From: Candidatus Sericytochromatia bacterium
Lineage (GTDB): Bacteria; Cyanobacteriota; Sericytochromatia; UBA7694; JACMQJ01
DNA: 64,000 nt
Assembly: GCA_026004035.1 (NCBI GenBank)
Contig: BPII01000001.1
Location: 126,312 to 190,311 of the forward strand
Reading direction: 5' to 3'
Shown here: in pieces, positions 1-10,074 of the stretch
How the letters are laid out: the number at the start of each line of letters is the position of its first letter
Position numbering within the stretch: position 1 is the stretch's first letter
The notes under the pieces: model-generated
The model's input: only the letters and a program-made list of their open reading frames with translations
The model's database searches: none
Told to the model about the DNA's origin: nothing
Program-made: the position numbers and the translations under genes

Positions 1-552
1 ATACAAATTTTCAAATTCTGATTTTGTTAATTTACCTTTATTTGATTTACCAAATATATTTTTACCTTGTTTATCATATTTTTGAAATAAAGTAGCAAAT
101 TGAGATGATATTAAACCAGAATTTAATTCTTCTAAGCTTATACCATTATCTTTATTTTTATCTAATAATTTAAATAAATCTCTTGCAGCATTTTTTAATC
201 TTAAAGTTAATGTTGTTTTTTCAAGTAAATTAGGTAAATATTCATTTTTAGAAATTTTGCCATCATTGTTACTATCCAATTTGTTAAAAGCAGTAAAAGA
301 TTCTGGAGAGCTAACACCAAATTCATCAGGAGTTATATTTTTATCTTTATTTTTATCTAAAGCTTTAAAAGATGCTTCACTAGATTTTGTTATTTCTTTC
401 CAAACACCACTGAAAGAACTAGCATTAACTGCCTGTTGTTCATTAGCATTTATTAGTGAATCTTCAATTAATAAATTGCTTGAAGTTCCACATGCATTTA
501 AAGATGCTACAGCAAACAAACTAACAACTATTGAAATAGTTTTCTTTAACAT
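1..552 (-). CDS. EF-hand lipoprotein, 3' end cut by window edge
   Basis: Translating the minus strand from the ATG at 552 gives an open frame of 184 codons that runs off the window. It starts MLKKTISIVVSLFAVASLNAC, a lipoprotein signal peptide with lipobox LNAC. The ATG is preceded by GAGGT at Shine-Dalgarno distance. The mature part carries three good EF-hand loops: DKNKDKNITPDE at about residue 83, DSNNDGKISKNE at about 108, and DKNKDNGISLEE at about 150. A weaker fourth loop lies near the window edge. Loop positions 1, 3, 5 and 12 have the Asp/Asn/Glu expected for calcium. It is probably a calcium-binding protein anchored in the envelope. The precise role is unknown. The signal peptide and loops make the frame secure; the C-terminus is not seen. 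Confidence 0.85.
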   Translation of the reverse strand, partial: MLKKTISIVVSLFAVASLNACGTSSNLLIEDSLINANEQQAVNASSFSGVWKEITKSSEASFKALDKNKDKNITPDEFGVSSPESFTAFNKLDSNNDGKISKNEYLPNLLEKTTLTLRLKNAARDLFKLLDKNKDNGISLEELNSGLISSQFATLFQKYDKQGKNIFGKSNKGKLTKSEFENLY

Positions 553-771
553 ACTTTTAATTACCTCATAAAAAAATAATACTACTAAATTTTAGTATAG
601 TTTTTTTTATAAAAACTTGCTTATTTTTTAATTAAGGAAAAATTAAATTATGGTTAAGTATTATAATTGTATAGTAGATTAACTTTAAATTAACAAACAA
701 ATAAATAAAATTAAATTTTTAATTTTTTTTTATAAAATTGTGAATATAACTTAATAATTGACAAAATAATT

Positions 772-798
772 TTGACTTTTTGTTAATATAATTATAAA
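772..798 (+). promoter_or_regulatory. Possible sigma-70 promoter
   Basis: TTGACT (772-777) is followed after 15 bases by TATAAA (793-798), within a longer AT-rich stretch that also holds TTGACA at 758 and TATAAT at 787. It sits about 60 bases before the gene at 856. Spacing is imperfect and the region is so AT-rich that chance matches are likely. Confidence 0.3.
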
Positions 799-855
799 TT
801 TCATGTTTAATTTAAAAAAAAGAGGTTAAAATTTTATTGATGTTTTATTTTTGGT

Positions 856-1896
856 ATGTCTAATAACAAAGACTTAACAATACAATCATATGAAAAAAAG
901 ATTGTAAATACTTTAAGAGAAGAAAAGTATGAATTACAATCTTGGAGCAAAAATAAAGAGTTTTTAAACTCATTAGATATACAACCAACCTCTTTAATAA
1001 ATATATCAAATAAATTTTATAGAGATAGAATAATAAAATTGTACGACTCATATTGTAACGAATTTAGTGAAATAATACTACCAATAATTGCTGAAAAAGG
1101 TCTAACTTTTGATGTTCCTGAAGAACAAGTAAGAACTTGTATGGAAAAGTATGATATAAAAATTAGTAAAATATTAGAAAAAATTCAAATATCAAATAAA
1201 CTTCAATCAGAAAATTTTTATGATAAAAATTTAATAAGTTCTAGTTGGGGTATTTGTCTTGATGGTATAGAAAATGTTCCTTTTATTATTTCCTTAGGTT
1301 CAAATAAGGTAATAGTTTTAGATAATACTTTTAATTTAGATATAACATTTTTTGCTTTGATAGGAGCTATACCTGATATACAACCTATAACTCACGTTGG
1401 TAATATAGAATTACCACCTAATACATACAGAATAAATTTACAATTAATGGTTGGTACTGAATTTAAACAAGTATCATTAATTGTTTTGAAACAAAAACTT
1501 GAAAATATAGAAAACTTTTTATCTATGATTAGTAATATAGGTCTTGTAGTTGATACTAAAATATCTTTAGAAGAAGATTTATCAGGTTTAAAATGGATAA
1601 AAAACTCATTACAATATAGCTTATTTAAAAATAAAAATTTTCTTAATATAGCAAAGGCTATAAAAATAGGAGGTATTGTTATAGATAAGTCTGTATCACC
1701 TATGCAAGTTCAAAAAATACAAACAGTAATGAAAATATCAGCTAATTTAAATATTGGCTTTGAAATAAACAAGTTAGGGACTATACAATATTCAATTTTA
1801 GTAAAAAAAGAAAACGTACCATTAGCTTATGATGCTTTTGATAGGGTTATTTGTAAAATTCCTAATGTTATTTCAAATAAAGTTTCTGCTATGTAG
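856..1896 (+). CDS. Conserved-looking protein of unknown function, coupled to LolD-like ATPase
   Basis: This 346-residue protein has no signal peptide and no clear membrane segment. I do not recognise a family. The N-terminal 120 residues are helical and charged; the middle (about 130-215) reads like a mixed alpha/beta domain; residues 270-340 (VIDKSVSPMQVQKIQTVMKI and onwards) could be a small regulatory fold, but this is a guess. The stop is two bases before the ATG of the ABC ATPase at 1899, so the two are almost certainly cotranscribed. The start at 856 lacks a good Shine-Dalgarno sequence, and a GAGG lies too far upstream (about 30 bases). An overlapping ATG at 840 in another frame would give only a seven-residue peptide. 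Confidence 0.7.
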   Translation: MSNNKDLTIQSYEKKIVNTLREEKYELQSWSKNKEFLNSLDIQPTSLINISNKFYRDRIIKLYDSYCNEFSEIILPIIAEKGLTFDVPEEQVRTCMEKYDIKISKILEKIQISNKLQSENFYDKNLISSSWGICLDGIENVPFIISLGSNKVIVLDNTFNLDITFFALIGAIPDIQPITHVGNIELPPNTYRINLQLMVGTEFKQVSLIVLKQKLENIENFLSMISNIGLVVDTKISLEEDLSGLKWIKNSLQYSLFKNKNFLNIAKAIKIGGIVIDKSVSPMQVQKIQTVMKISANLNIGFEINKLGTIQYSILVKKENVPLAYDAFDRVICKIPNVISNKVSAM

Positions 1897-1898
1897 TA

Positions 1899-2555
1899 AT
1901 GTATTTATTAGAACTAAAAAACATATACAAAAAATACAAAGATTTTTATGTTTTAAGTGATATTTCTTTTCAAGTAAATAAAGGTGATTTTTTATCAATA
2001 ATCGGTCCAAGTGGTAGCGGTAAAAGTACATTATTACACATAATAGGTACTCTTGATACTCCAACTTCAGGTGAAGTTATTTTAAATAATAAGAAAATTT
2101 CTTCTTTAACTCAGAAAGAAATTAACATTATAAGACGAAAAGAAATAGGTTTTATTTTTCAATTTCATTTTTTATTACCAGAATTTACAGCTCTTGAAAA
2201 TATCATTATACCTCAAATAATAAATGGAGTAGATTATAAAGTTGCAAAAAAAAAAGCTCTAGAGTTATTAACAATTTTGAAATTAGAACATAGAATTAAT
2301 CATAGACCATCTGAAATGAGCGGTGGAGAACAACAAAGAGTAGCAATAGGAAGAGCTATAATTAATAATCCTAGTATTATATTAGCTGATGAACCAACAG
2401 GAAATTTAGATACTGAGAATTCTAAAAATATACTGAATATATTAACTGACTTAAATAATAAAGGTCAAACAATTATACTAATTACACATGACATTAATAT
2501 TGCTAAAAAAGCTAATGTGAATATTAATATAGTAGATGGTAAAATATATGTATAA
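1899..2555 (+). CDS. lolD: ABC transporter ATP-binding protein, LolD/MacB-type
   Basis: This 218-residue ATPase subunit has the expected order of motifs: Walker A GPSGSGKST at about 37, Q-loop FIFQF at about 87, signature MSGGEQQR at about 139, Walker B IILADEP at about 159, and the H-loop THD near 198. Length and the GNLD after Walker B are typical of the LolD/MacB/FtsE group. LolD powers lipoprotein release from the inner membrane together with LolC/LolE; MacB-type relatives export other substrates. No permease gene lies next to it, so the substrate cannot be fixed. The neighbour is the unknown gene ending at 1896. The gene symbol is by family resemblance only. Confidence 0.8.
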   Translation: MYLLELKNIYKKYKDFYVLSDISFQVNKGDFLSIIGPSGSGKSTLLHIIGTLDTPTSGEVILNNKKISSLTQKEINIIRRKEIGFIFQFHFLLPEFTALENIIIPQIINGVDYKVAKKKALELLTILKLEHRINHRPSEMSGGEQQRVAIGRAIINNPSIILADEPTGNLDTENSKNILNILTDLNNKGQTIILITHDINIAKKANVNINIVDGKIYV

Positions 2556-2787
2556 TTTAATACATTATTAGGTATGGTAAATTTTAAAAATGAAAAACTT
2601 TCAATAAATTATTAAATAAATAGACAAAATGCTTGTTAAATAACAATTTAAAGTCTATTAAATTACCTTTTTTGTTTATCAATAAATATTTTACTTTTAT
2701 TTACAATTGAATTTATATTATTGAGAAAAAATTTTATTTATTACGATAAAATTTAATTAGAGTTTAATAAAAGATTAAGGAGATAAT
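2556..2787. other. Intergenic region upstream of clpB
   Basis: This stretch of about 230 bases has no gene I can support. It holds the putative clpB promoter and a weak long-loop inverted repeat (AATAGAC at about 2620 and GTCTATT at about 2653). No CIRCE or heat-shock operator was recognised. Confidence 0.5.
2721..2750 (+). promoter_or_regulatory. Putative clpB promoter
   Basis: TTGAGA (2721-2726) and GATAAA (2745-2750) are separated by 18 bases and sit about 37 bases before the clpB ATG. A strong ribosome binding site AAGGAGA follows at about 2776. Both hexamers match the sigma-70 consensus at four of six positions or better. Confidence 0.4.
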
Positions 2788-5406
2788 ATGAATTTAAACA
2801 AATTTACAGAAAAAGCACAAGAGATTGTTTTTGAAGCTAAAAACATTGCTGAAAATAATAGTAATCAAAGTATTGACAATGAACATTTATTTATGGCTAT
2901 GTTATCTGTAAAGGAAAGCATAGCTCAAAGTTTATTAGAAAAAATGAATATAAATATTAATGCTATAAAATCAAGAGTTGAAAAAGAAATAAATAGATTG
3001 CCAAAAGTTACAGGAATTTCAAGTGAAGCAGTTTATATTACAGCTAGACTAAATTTAACTTTTAAAAATGCTGAAATGGAAGCACAAAGATTAAAAGATG
3101 AATATATAAGTGTTGAACATCTTTTTATTGCTCTAGCTGATGAACAAGATAGAGGACCATTATATTCAATTTTTAAAGAATTTGGTATAAATAAAGAAAA
3201 AATCTATAAAGTTTTAACACAAGTAAGAGGTTCCCAAAGAGTAACAGCACAAAATCCTGAAGCGACTTATGAAGCACTTGAAAAATATGCACATGATTTA
3301 ACAAAAGATGCAAGAAAAGGAAAACTAGATCCTGTTATAGGTAGAGATGAAGAAATAAGAAGAGTTGTTCATGTATTAAGTAGAAGAACTAAAAATAACC
3401 CTATATTAATAGGAGAACCAGGAGTGGGTAAAACAGCAATAGTAGAAGGATTAGCTCAAAGAATAGTTAGTGGAGATGTACCAGAAACACTTAAAAACAA
3501 AAGATTATTAGCTTTAGATATGGGAGCATTAATAGCAGGTGCTAAATACAGAGGAGAGTTTGAAGAAAGACTAAAAGCTGTTTTAAAAGAAATTAAAAAT
3601 TCAGAAGGACAGATAATACTTTTTATAGATGAAATTCATACTGTTGTAGGTGCAGGTGCTGCAGGTGAAGGTGCTATGGATGCAGGAAATTTATTAAAAC
3701 CTATGTTAGCAAGAGGTGAATTACATTGTATAGGTGCTACTACAATAGATGAATATAGAAAATATATAGAAAAAGATCCAGCATTAGAAAGAAGATTTCA
3801 AATGGTGTTTGTAGACGAACCTAGTGTGGAAGACACTATAAGCATACTAAGAGGTCTTAAATCTAAATATGAAATACATCATGGAATAAGATATAAAGAT
3901 TCAGCACTAGTTTCAGCAGCTATACTTTCTCATAGATATATAGCTGATAGACAATTACCTGATAAAGCAATAGATTTAATAGACGAGGCAGGAGCAAAAA
4001 TAAGAATGGAAATAGATAGTATGCCAACTGAATTAGATGAAGTAGAAAGAAGAAAAATTCAGCTTGAAATAGAAAGAGAAGCACTTAAAAAAGAAACTGA
4101 CCAAGCATCAAAGGAAAGATTAGTAAAATTAGAAAAAGAATTAGAGGAACTTTACAAAAAATCTTCTGAATTAAGGGAACAATGGGAAAAAGAAAAAAGA
4201 GCAATACAAAAATTACGTAGTTTAAAAAAAGATTTAGAAAAAATACAATACGAAATAGAAAAAGCTGAAAGAGAAGCTGATTTTGGAAAAGCAGCAGAAC
4301 TTAAATATGGTAGATTAGTAGAAATTCAAAATCTTATAAAACAAGAAGAATCTAAATTAAATTTAGAAAATCAAATGGTAAAAGAAGAGGTTACTGAAAA
4401 TGATATAGCAGAAATAGTAAGTAAATGGACAGGTATTCCTGTATCTAAGCTTATAGAAGGTGAAGTTGAAAAATTATTAAAGATATCAGAGAATTTACAC
4501 AAAAGAGTAATTGGACAAGAAGAAGCTATAGAAGCTGTATCTTATGCTATACAAAGAGCAAGAGTAGGATTAAATGATCCTAACAGACCTTTAGGCTCTT
4601 TTATATTCTTAGGTCCAACAGGTGTTGGAAAAACAGAATTAGCAAAAGCATTAGCAGAATTTCTATTTGATGATGAGAATGCTTTAATAAGAATTGATAT
4701 GTCAGAATACATGGAAAAACATTCTGTATCAAAGATAATAGGATCACCACCTGGTTATGTTGGTTATGATGAAGGAGGACAATTAACAGAACAAGTTAGA
4801 AGAAAACCTTATAGTGTAATATTATTTGATGAAGTAGAAAAGGCTCATCAAGATGTGTTTAATATAATGTTACAAATATTAGATGATGGTCGTCTAACAG
4901 ATGCTAAAGGTAGGGTAGTAAGTTTTAAAAACACCGTAATTATAATGACAAGTAATATAGGAAGTCATCATATACTAAATTATTCAGCTACTAGTGAAGG
5001 ATATGAAAAAATGAAAGAAACTGTTATTTCTGAATTGAGAAGCTTTTTTAGACCTGAATTTTTAAACAGAGTTGATGAAATTGTGGTATTTCATGCTCTA
5101 AGGTTAAATGAAATCAAACAAATAATTGATATACAATTAGAAAGATTAAGAAATAGATTAGCTGATAGAAATATAAAAATAAACTTAACAGATAGTTGTA
5201 AAGAAAGATTAGCTTTCTTAGGATATGACATAAACTTTGGAGCAAGACCATTAAAAAGAGTTATACAAAAAGAAATAGAAAATAAACTAGCATTAGAATT
5301 ACTTGAAGGTAAATTTAAAGATGGAGATAATATAACTATAGATTTTGATGAAAAATTAGATTCTTTTATATTCAAGAAAGATTCATTGGTTCTGTCTAAA
5401 AACTAA
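2788..5406 (+). CDS. clpB: ClpB disaggregase (Hsp100 AAA+ chaperone)
   Basis: This 872-residue, full-length protein rescues aggregated proteins together with DnaK in the cytosol. The N-terminal Clp repeat domain covers about 1-145. The first AAA+ module has Walker A GEPGVGKT (about 208) and Walker B ILFIDE (about 275). A long coiled-coil middle domain spans about 400-530 ([18 protein letters not shown]), and the second AAA+ module has GPTGVGKT (about 611). The long middle domain separates ClpB from ClpC and ClpA. The conserved segment [11 protein letters not shown] at about 545 is also ClpB-like. The ORF is intact over 2.6 kb, in contrast to the broken genes further along. The start is fixed by AAGGAGA just upstream. 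The stop lies two bases from the stop of the facing TPR gene. Confidence 0.96.
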   Translation: MNLNKFTEKAQEIVFEAKNIAENNSNQSIDNEHLFMAMLSVKESIAQSLLEKMNININAIKSRVEKEINRLPKVTGISSEAVYITARLNLTFKNAEMEAQRLKDEYISVEHLFIALADEQDRGPLYSIFKEFGINKEKIYKVLTQVRGSQRVTAQNPEATYEALEKYAHDLTKDARKGKLDPVIGRDEEIRRVVHVLSRRTKNNPILIGEPGVGKTAIVEGLAQRIVSGDVPETLKNKRLLALDMGALIAGAKYRGEFEERLKAVLKEIKNSEGQIILFIDEIHTVVGAGAAGEGAMDAGNLLKPMLARGELHCIGATTIDEYRKYIEKDPALERRFQMVFVDEPSVEDTISILRGLKSKYEIHHGIRYKDSALVSAAILSHRYIADRQLPDKAIDLIDEAGAKIRMEIDSMPTELDEVERRKIQLEIEREALKKETDQASKERLVKLEKELEELYKKSSELREQWEKEKRAIQKLRSLKKDLEKIQYEIEKAEREADFGKAAELKYGRLVEIQNLIKQEESKLNLENQMVKEEVTENDIAEIVSKWTGIPVSKLIEGEVEKLLKISENLHKRVIGQEEAIEAVSYAIQRARVGLNDPNRPLGSFIFLGPTGVGKTELAKALAEFLFDDENALIRIDMSEYMEKHSVSKIIGSPPGYVGYDEGGQLTEQVRRKPYSVILFDEVEKAHQDVFNIMLQILDDGRLTDAKGRVVSFKNTVIIMTSNIGSHHILNYSATSEGYEKMKETVISELRSFFRPEFLNRVDEIVVFHALRLNEIKQIIDIQLERLRNRLADRNIKINLTDSCKERLAFLGYDINFGARPLKRVIQKEIENKLALELLEGKFKDGDNITIDFDEKLDSFIFKKDSLVLSKN

Positions 5407-5408
5407 TT

Positions 5409-6824
5409 TTATCTTCCTGTTCTTCTGTCTGGAACTCTAAATCCAAGATTAGCAATTTCTTCAGTGACTGTAGCTAAATACTTTCTTGCATTAGACACAT
5501 TTTTATCTCTTAAATTGTATAAAAGATAAGAGTTAAAATATTCTTGTGCGTAGGTTAGCATATCACCTCTATAAAACTTCTTACCAAATCTTATATATTG
5601 TTTAGAATTTTGTCTTGTTATTGGTAAATCTTCTGACCTTGGATTTAATTTACTAGCCAAATAATATGCTACAGCTATATTAAAATATAGTGGAGTTTGA
5701 CTACCATCTATTTCTATTGCTTTTTGATACTCTTCTACAGCTTTTATGTAGTGATAAGGTAATTCTCCAATATTCATATAAGCATTACCTAAATATATAT
5801 GAGAATTTACATCTAAAGGATTAAAAGCTGTAACTTTTTCAAGTAAAATAGACGCTTTTTTAGAATAACTTATAGATTCTTTTTTCATGCTATCTATTTC
5901 AGGGGGGAATTCAGGGTCTTTTTCACCTGCTTTTTTAATTGCTAATTGTTCTTTTTCATCAATCTTACTTTTTATAAATAAAGATTGATCTACCAAAGCT
6001 GTCCCATAATTGAATAAAACATCCATGTCTCTTTGGTTAAAATTATATGCTTTTTCGTAACTTTTAATAGCTTTTTTTAATAATGTATAATCTATACTTT
6101 TTTTATTCTTATAAGCTTGCTTGTAATAAGCATTTCCTAGTGCATAATGATAAGCATATTCACTTGGATCATATTGAACTGCAAACTCATAATTTTTTAG
6201 TGCTTCAGGATAAGATTTTTTTTCATATAGTAAATTTCCTAATTTAAAATAAGCATCAGCATAATCTTTGTCTATTTTTATAGCTTCTTGAAATTTTTCA
6301 ATAGCTTTAGATTTTTTATTCTCTTGGATTAATTTAACTCCTTCATCAACTAAAATACCTGCTGCTGGTTCTATTGCAAGTATTTTTTGTAATTTAGCAA
6401 TTCCCAAGTATAAATCATTTTCTTTAATAGCTATTAATGCTTCATCTAATGTACTAGCCGCATAAGTAGGATTAACTATATTTACAGCTTTCATATAATT
6501 TTCAATAGCTTTACTTAACTTACCTATTTTAACAAAAACATTTCCTATACCTCTAAAACCTTGCCAAAACATAGGATTTAATCTTGTTGACAAATAATAT
6601 TCATCATAAGCTTTTTGGTAATCACCTTTATTGAAATATTTATCACCTAAATCAAGATGTCTTATTTCAAATTTTGGTATTTTTACAGGATACTTTAAGT
6701 CATATTTAGATTCTATAGAATCTTTATCTTTATTTTTCTTCTTTTTATCTTGAGCAAAGCTATTATTGCTTAAACTACAAATCAAAGATAATGATAAAAA
6801 TAATAAAGATAATTTTTTTAGCAT
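5409..6824 (-). CDS. Secreted TPR-repeat protein
   Basis: The 471-residue precursor starts MLKKLSLLFLSLSLICSLS and has a likely Sec cleavage after NNSFAQ, followed by a lysine-rich linker. The rest is a run of tetratricopeptide repeats: residues about 55-125 (YFNKGDYQKAYDEYYLSTRL), 155-240 (YFKLGNLLYEKKSYPEALKN) and onwards, with a later block at about 335-375 (HIYLGNAYMNIGEL). It is probably a periplasmic or surface scaffold that assembles partner proteins. The partner is unknown. It is transcribed toward clpB with only two bases between the stop codons. Upstream, separated by a short AT-rich gap, lies the 3' end of moxR on the same strand, so the order on the transcript would be moxR, then this gene. 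Confidence 0.8.
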   Translation of the reverse strand: MLKKLSLLFLSLSLICSLSNNSFAQDKKKKNKDKDSIESKYDLKYPVKIPKFEIRHLDLGDKYFNKGDYQKAYDEYYLSTRLNPMFWQGFRGIGNVFVKIGKLSKAIENYMKAVNIVNPTYAASTLDEALIAIKENDLYLGIAKLQKILAIEPAAGILVDEGVKLIQENKKSKAIEKFQEAIKIDKDYADAYFKLGNLLYEKKSYPEALKNYEFAVQYDPSEYAYHYALGNAYYKQAYKNKKSIDYTLLKKAIKSYEKAYNFNQRDMDVLFNYGTALVDQSLFIKSKIDEKEQLAIKKAGEKDPEFPPEIDSMKKESISYSKKASILLEKVTAFNPLDVNSHIYLGNAYMNIGELPYHYIKAVEEYQKAIEIDGSQTPLYFNIAVAYYLASKLNPRSEDLPITRQNSKQYIRFGKKFYRGDMLTYAQEYFNSYLLYNLRDKNVSNARKYLATVTEEIANLGFRVPDRRTGR

Positions 6825-6879
6825 ACTAAAATTAAAAATAATAACAAAAATAATTATATACTAAAAAATTAAAAATTAA

Positions 6880-7811
6880 TTAAATGTAAAATACTTTAGT
6901 GTTGTTAGTTATTTCATTTATTAGTTTTATTATTTCTTTTTTACTTAAGTTTCTATATGTTATTAATCTATGAGATAAAACATAAGGAGCTACATATTTT
7001 ATGTCATCAGGTATTACATAGTTTCTTCCTTGCATTAAAGCATATGCTTTTGCACAAAGCATTAGAGATACACTACCTCTAGGACTTACACCTTGCATTA
7101 TTTTATCATTATTTCTTGTTGCATTGACTATTTTTACTATGTATGCGTTTATTTCTTTTGTTGTTTGAACATTATAAACATTTTTTTGTATTTCTAATAA
7201 ATCCTTTATATCTATTATAGTTTGCAAATTTTCTATTAGTGAAGAATGTTTATGTATAGATAACATTTCAATTTCTGATTCTTCACTAGGATAACCTATT
7301 GACATAGATATTAAAAAATCTATCCATTTGAGAATCAGGTAAAGGAAAAGTTCCATGTGATTCTATTGGATTTTGTGTTGCAATTACAAAAAATGGTTTT
7401 GGTAATTGTTTTGTTAATCCATCTATAGAAACTTGTAATTCTTCCATAGCTTCAAGTAAGCTTGATTGAGTTCTAGGAGTTCCTCTATTTATTTCATCTG
7501 CTAGTAATATATTTGAAAATATTGGTCCTTCAATATATTCAAATTGTCCTGTTTTTTGATTATATATAGAAACCCCTATAATATCTGAAGGTAATAAGTC
7601 AGATGTAAATTGAACTCTTTTAAACTTACAATTAACTGATTTTGCAATTCCTTTTGCAAGTAAAGTCCTTACCTACTCCTGGCACATCTTCTAGTAAAAT
7701 ATGTCCTCCAGCTATTAGAGAAACAATAGACATTTTCACTACATCTTCTTTTCCTATTAAAGCTTTATTTACATTATTTACTAAATTTGTAAGTATTTCT
7801 GCTATATTCAT
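6880..7811 (-). CDS. moxR: MoxR-family AAA+ ATPase (two single-base insertions)
   Basis: Conceptual translation from the ATG at 7811 gives about 310 residues of a MoxR ATPase, a chaperone-like AAA+ protein that helps assemble or activate partner complexes. It begins [20 protein letters not shown] and continues with Walker A PGVGK, Walker B LLADEINR, the sensor-like IATQNPIE and a C-terminal lid ([17 protein letters not shown]). Two extra bases break the frame. One lies at about 7667, inside the Walker A loop, where the sequence reads AAGGACT and AAGACT is expected. The other is in an A run at 7313-7318, before LISMSIGYP. Removing both restores one uninterrupted gene of normal length. MoxR genes usually sit beside DUF58 and VWA genes; here the downstream neighbour is a TPR gene, which fits loosely with BatD/BatC-like clusters. 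Confidence 0.85.
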
Positions 7812-7904
7812 ACTAAATAAATTTTACAAAAAAACATTAGAAATATTTTAAAGTAATAATTTTTTATTGTCAAAAAAATCTTTTGAAACAATTATAGATA
7901 TGTG

Positions 7905-7945
7905 AACTACTCCATGCTATAGATCATGGAGCTTCCTACTTCATC
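7905..7945. other. Perfect hairpin resembling an IS200/IS605 end
   Basis: CTCCATG (7910-7916) and CATGGAG (7925-7931) form a perfect 7-bp stem with an 8-base loop. The flanks are GAACTA on the left and CTTCCTACTTCATC on the right. It is unusually GC-rich for this region. IS200/IS605 elements end in such subterminal hairpins, but no tnpA or tnpB is present, so this would be an orphan end. Confidence 0.4.
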
Positions 7946-7947
7946 AA

Positions 7948-8050
7948 TAGAGTTGTTGTATGCTTATAATTAGTTGATTATATAAAAATTAACATAATCC
8001 ACAACATACACTTATAATCCTGTTATAGAGATTAATATTAGTTATTTTTA
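7948..8050 (-). mobile_element. 3' remnant of an IS5-like transposase
   Basis: About 100 bases match, as reverse complement, the 3' end of the transposase remnant at 50785-50877. The matching peptide reads approximately ITNINLYNRII followed by SVC, against the SEKLKITDINLYNRII of the other copy. Only the C-terminal coding tail and the terminal non-coding bases survive. A MITE-like element begins directly at its broken side (8051). Confidence 0.6.
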
Positions 8051-8191
8051 TGCACTGGGATTGAGTTATAGAAAAAATTACCTTCAAAAGCTTATAAATA
8101 CTGAATTTAAGGTATATTTTAATATAAATCTTTAAAATGCTTAGTATTAATGGATTTTAAGCTTATCAAAAAATAACATTAGCCCAGTGCC
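8051..8191 (-). mobile_element. MITE-like repeat, copy 1
   Basis: This 141-bp element has terminal inverted repeats of the type GGCACTGGG(A/C)T. One end continues into TGAGTTATA and the other into AATGTTATTTTTTGATAAG. Two more copies lie at 20791-20931 and 26063-26204 in the opposite orientation, with the same length and about 80-90 percent identity by eye. It is non-coding. No transposase with matching ends is seen in the window, so mobilisation would be in trans. This copy abuts an IS5-like remnant. Confidence 0.7.
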
Positions 8192-8275
8192 GAGTGAAAA
8201 ATTATACTATTATTAGTATATTCAAAAAAAAATATAGGGAAATAAAATTTATATAAAGTGAAATTTTTCTACTAC

Positions 8276-9447
8276 TTATCTTGATAACAAATAATTATAA
8301 ACATTACTTGTATCTTTTGCTATTATATCCCAGTTGAAAACATTAACAACTTTTTTATAAGCATTTTCTCTTAAATAATTAGCATAATTATCATTATATA
8401 AAATTTGCAATATACCCCAAGCTAAAGAATCTGAAATTACCCGCATAAGTTTTTATACCTGTATATCCATGATCAACAAATTTCACCTAAACCTCCTGTA
8501 TCAGAAACAACTACAGGAGTACCTGCAGCCATAGCTTCTATTGCTGTTATACCAAAAGGTTCATATAGAGATGGAAACACTGCAATATCTGAAACTACAA
8601 ATAATTTATTTAAATCTTCATCACTTGTATATCCTAAAAACCAAACTCTATCAGACAACCCCATGTATTCTACTTGATTTCTAAGATTATCTAACATAGG
8701 TCCTTTTCCTGATATTACAAACCTAACATTAGGATAATTATATAAAACATTTGTCGTCGCATTAATTAAAACTTGAAAACCTTTTTCAGGAACCATTCTA
8801 CCAACAGACATAACTAATTTATAATTATCAGGAACAAATTTTCTTCTAAACGCCCATTGATCAAAGTTAAAGTTAAATTTATCTCTTTCAACTCCGTTTG
8901 GTAAAAACAAATACTTTATTTTCAGGTAAATTAAATAATTTAAACATTTCATTTCTCATAAAGTGGCTACAAACAATAGTACCAATTGTTTCATAATTTA
9001 ATAACCATTCCATGCTATGAATATAATTTTGTAAATCATTATGAATACCATTCCATCTTCCATGTTCAGTAGCATGCATAGTAGCTACTAAAGGAGTTCC
9101 AAAAGCTCTTTTTAAAGTTATTCCTGCATGTGCTACAAGCCAATCATGAGCATGAATTAAATCAAATTTTTCACTTCTTAGTAAATTTATAGAATGTTCT
9201 AGTAATCCAAAATTTAAATGCATTATTTCATCTATAAAATTTAAATGTTTAGGTCTGTAAGATCTAACTCTATAAACTTTTTACTCCTTTATAAACTTCA
9301 AACTCTGGTGAATTAGGTGCGTCAGCTGTAACAACATAAACATCATGACCTACCCTTACAAGAGCTGCTGATAATTCATCAACATGTCTTGCCAATCCGC
9401 CCTACTACTTTTGGTGGAAATTCCCAAGAAAGCATTAATATTCTCAT
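8276..9447 (-). CDS. GT4 glycosyltransferase / glycogen synthase-like (five insertions)
   Basis: The reconstructed protein of about 385 residues begins MRILMLSWEFPPKVVGG, with the substrate loop typical of glycogen synthase and GT4 enzymes. It continues with HAHDWL, ATEHGRW, PNGVERDKF, SVGRMVPEKG and the C-terminal donor-binding motif FPSLYEPFGITAIEAMA. These mark a retaining GT-B transferase of family 4, probably using a nucleotide sugar. Five single-base insertions break it, at about 9401, 9280, 8905, 8479 and 8435. Each is an extra copy of an adjacent base, and removing each restores the expected sequence. The ATG at 9447 has AGGAAAAG upstream. It follows ssb by 15 bases on the same strand. 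The donor and acceptor (glycogen or another glycan) cannot be told from sequence. Confidence 0.85.
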
Positions 9448-9462
9448 AAACTTTTCCTTTCT

Positions 9463-9816
9463 TTAAAATTGTTGCTGTGGTATTTCTATATCATTTTTAC
9501 TACTTAATAATCTAAAACTATTTGCTACTATAACAAAAGATTCATTGTTCATAACCATTAACATCTTTCCATTTTTTAAAATCAAGCTTACCTTCTATAC
9601 CTACAAGAATACCTTTTTTTATATATTCGTTAGCTACCTCTGCAAACCTTCCCCAAATTTCTACTCTAAACCAATCTGCTAAATCTTCATGTTCATAACT
9701 TTTTTTAGGTCTATTTACTGCTAAATTAAAAGTAGTTTGTATTTTACCATTTTCATAATATTTAATTTTAGGATTACTACCAGCCTCTTCCAACTAAAAT
9801 TAACAGTATTTATCAT
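9463..9816 (-). CDS. ssb: Single-stranded DNA-binding protein (three insertions)
   Basis: Reading from the ATG at 9816 and removing three extra bases (about 9797, 9785 and 9547) gives a protein of about 116 residues. It begins MINTVNLVGRAGSNPKIKYY and contains the OB-fold features TTFNLAVNRP and DWFRVEIWGRFAEVANEY. It ends NDIEIPQQQF, a weak version of the acidic SSB tail. SSB coats single-stranded DNA in replication and repair. It is on the short side for an SSB, lacking the long glycine-rich linker. The uncorrected sequence gives only an 83-residue internal frame from a TTG. The gene lies between nfu (upstream) and the glycosyltransferase (downstream), all on the minus strand. Confidence 0.85.
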
Positions 9817-10074
9817 AAGTTAATTCAATAATTTAAATATATTTAAGCATAAGAATTAATATAATTCAATAGTTATACTAAACTAAAATTGGTTTGTACT
9901 TTTTTAATTTCTATAAATCTTTACTATTTAATATTTCAGTTTTTTAAAAAATGCAAACTTCAGAAGTTTGAGTATAAAAATATTTCATTAGTCTAAATAT
10001 TTTAAGCAAAATAATTTCTTTTTAGCTATAATTAATTTAGTCAACATCTTAATTTTAAGAAATTATAAAAAATT

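Noticed and set aside
257..571. Plus-strand open frame at the left edge
   Set aside because: It is the shadow of the minus-strand EF-hand lipoprotein, which has a signal peptide, ribosome binding site and motif support.
2788..5406. ClpC assignment for the Hsp100 gene
   Set aside because: The long middle domain with its [12 protein letters not shown] and AELKYG segments is that of ClpB.
6880..9816. Genuine pseudogene cluster (moxR, GT4, ssb) as reductive evolution
   Set aside because: ssb is essential, all breaks are added single bases and no other decay is seen. Sequencing error is more likely, though not proved.
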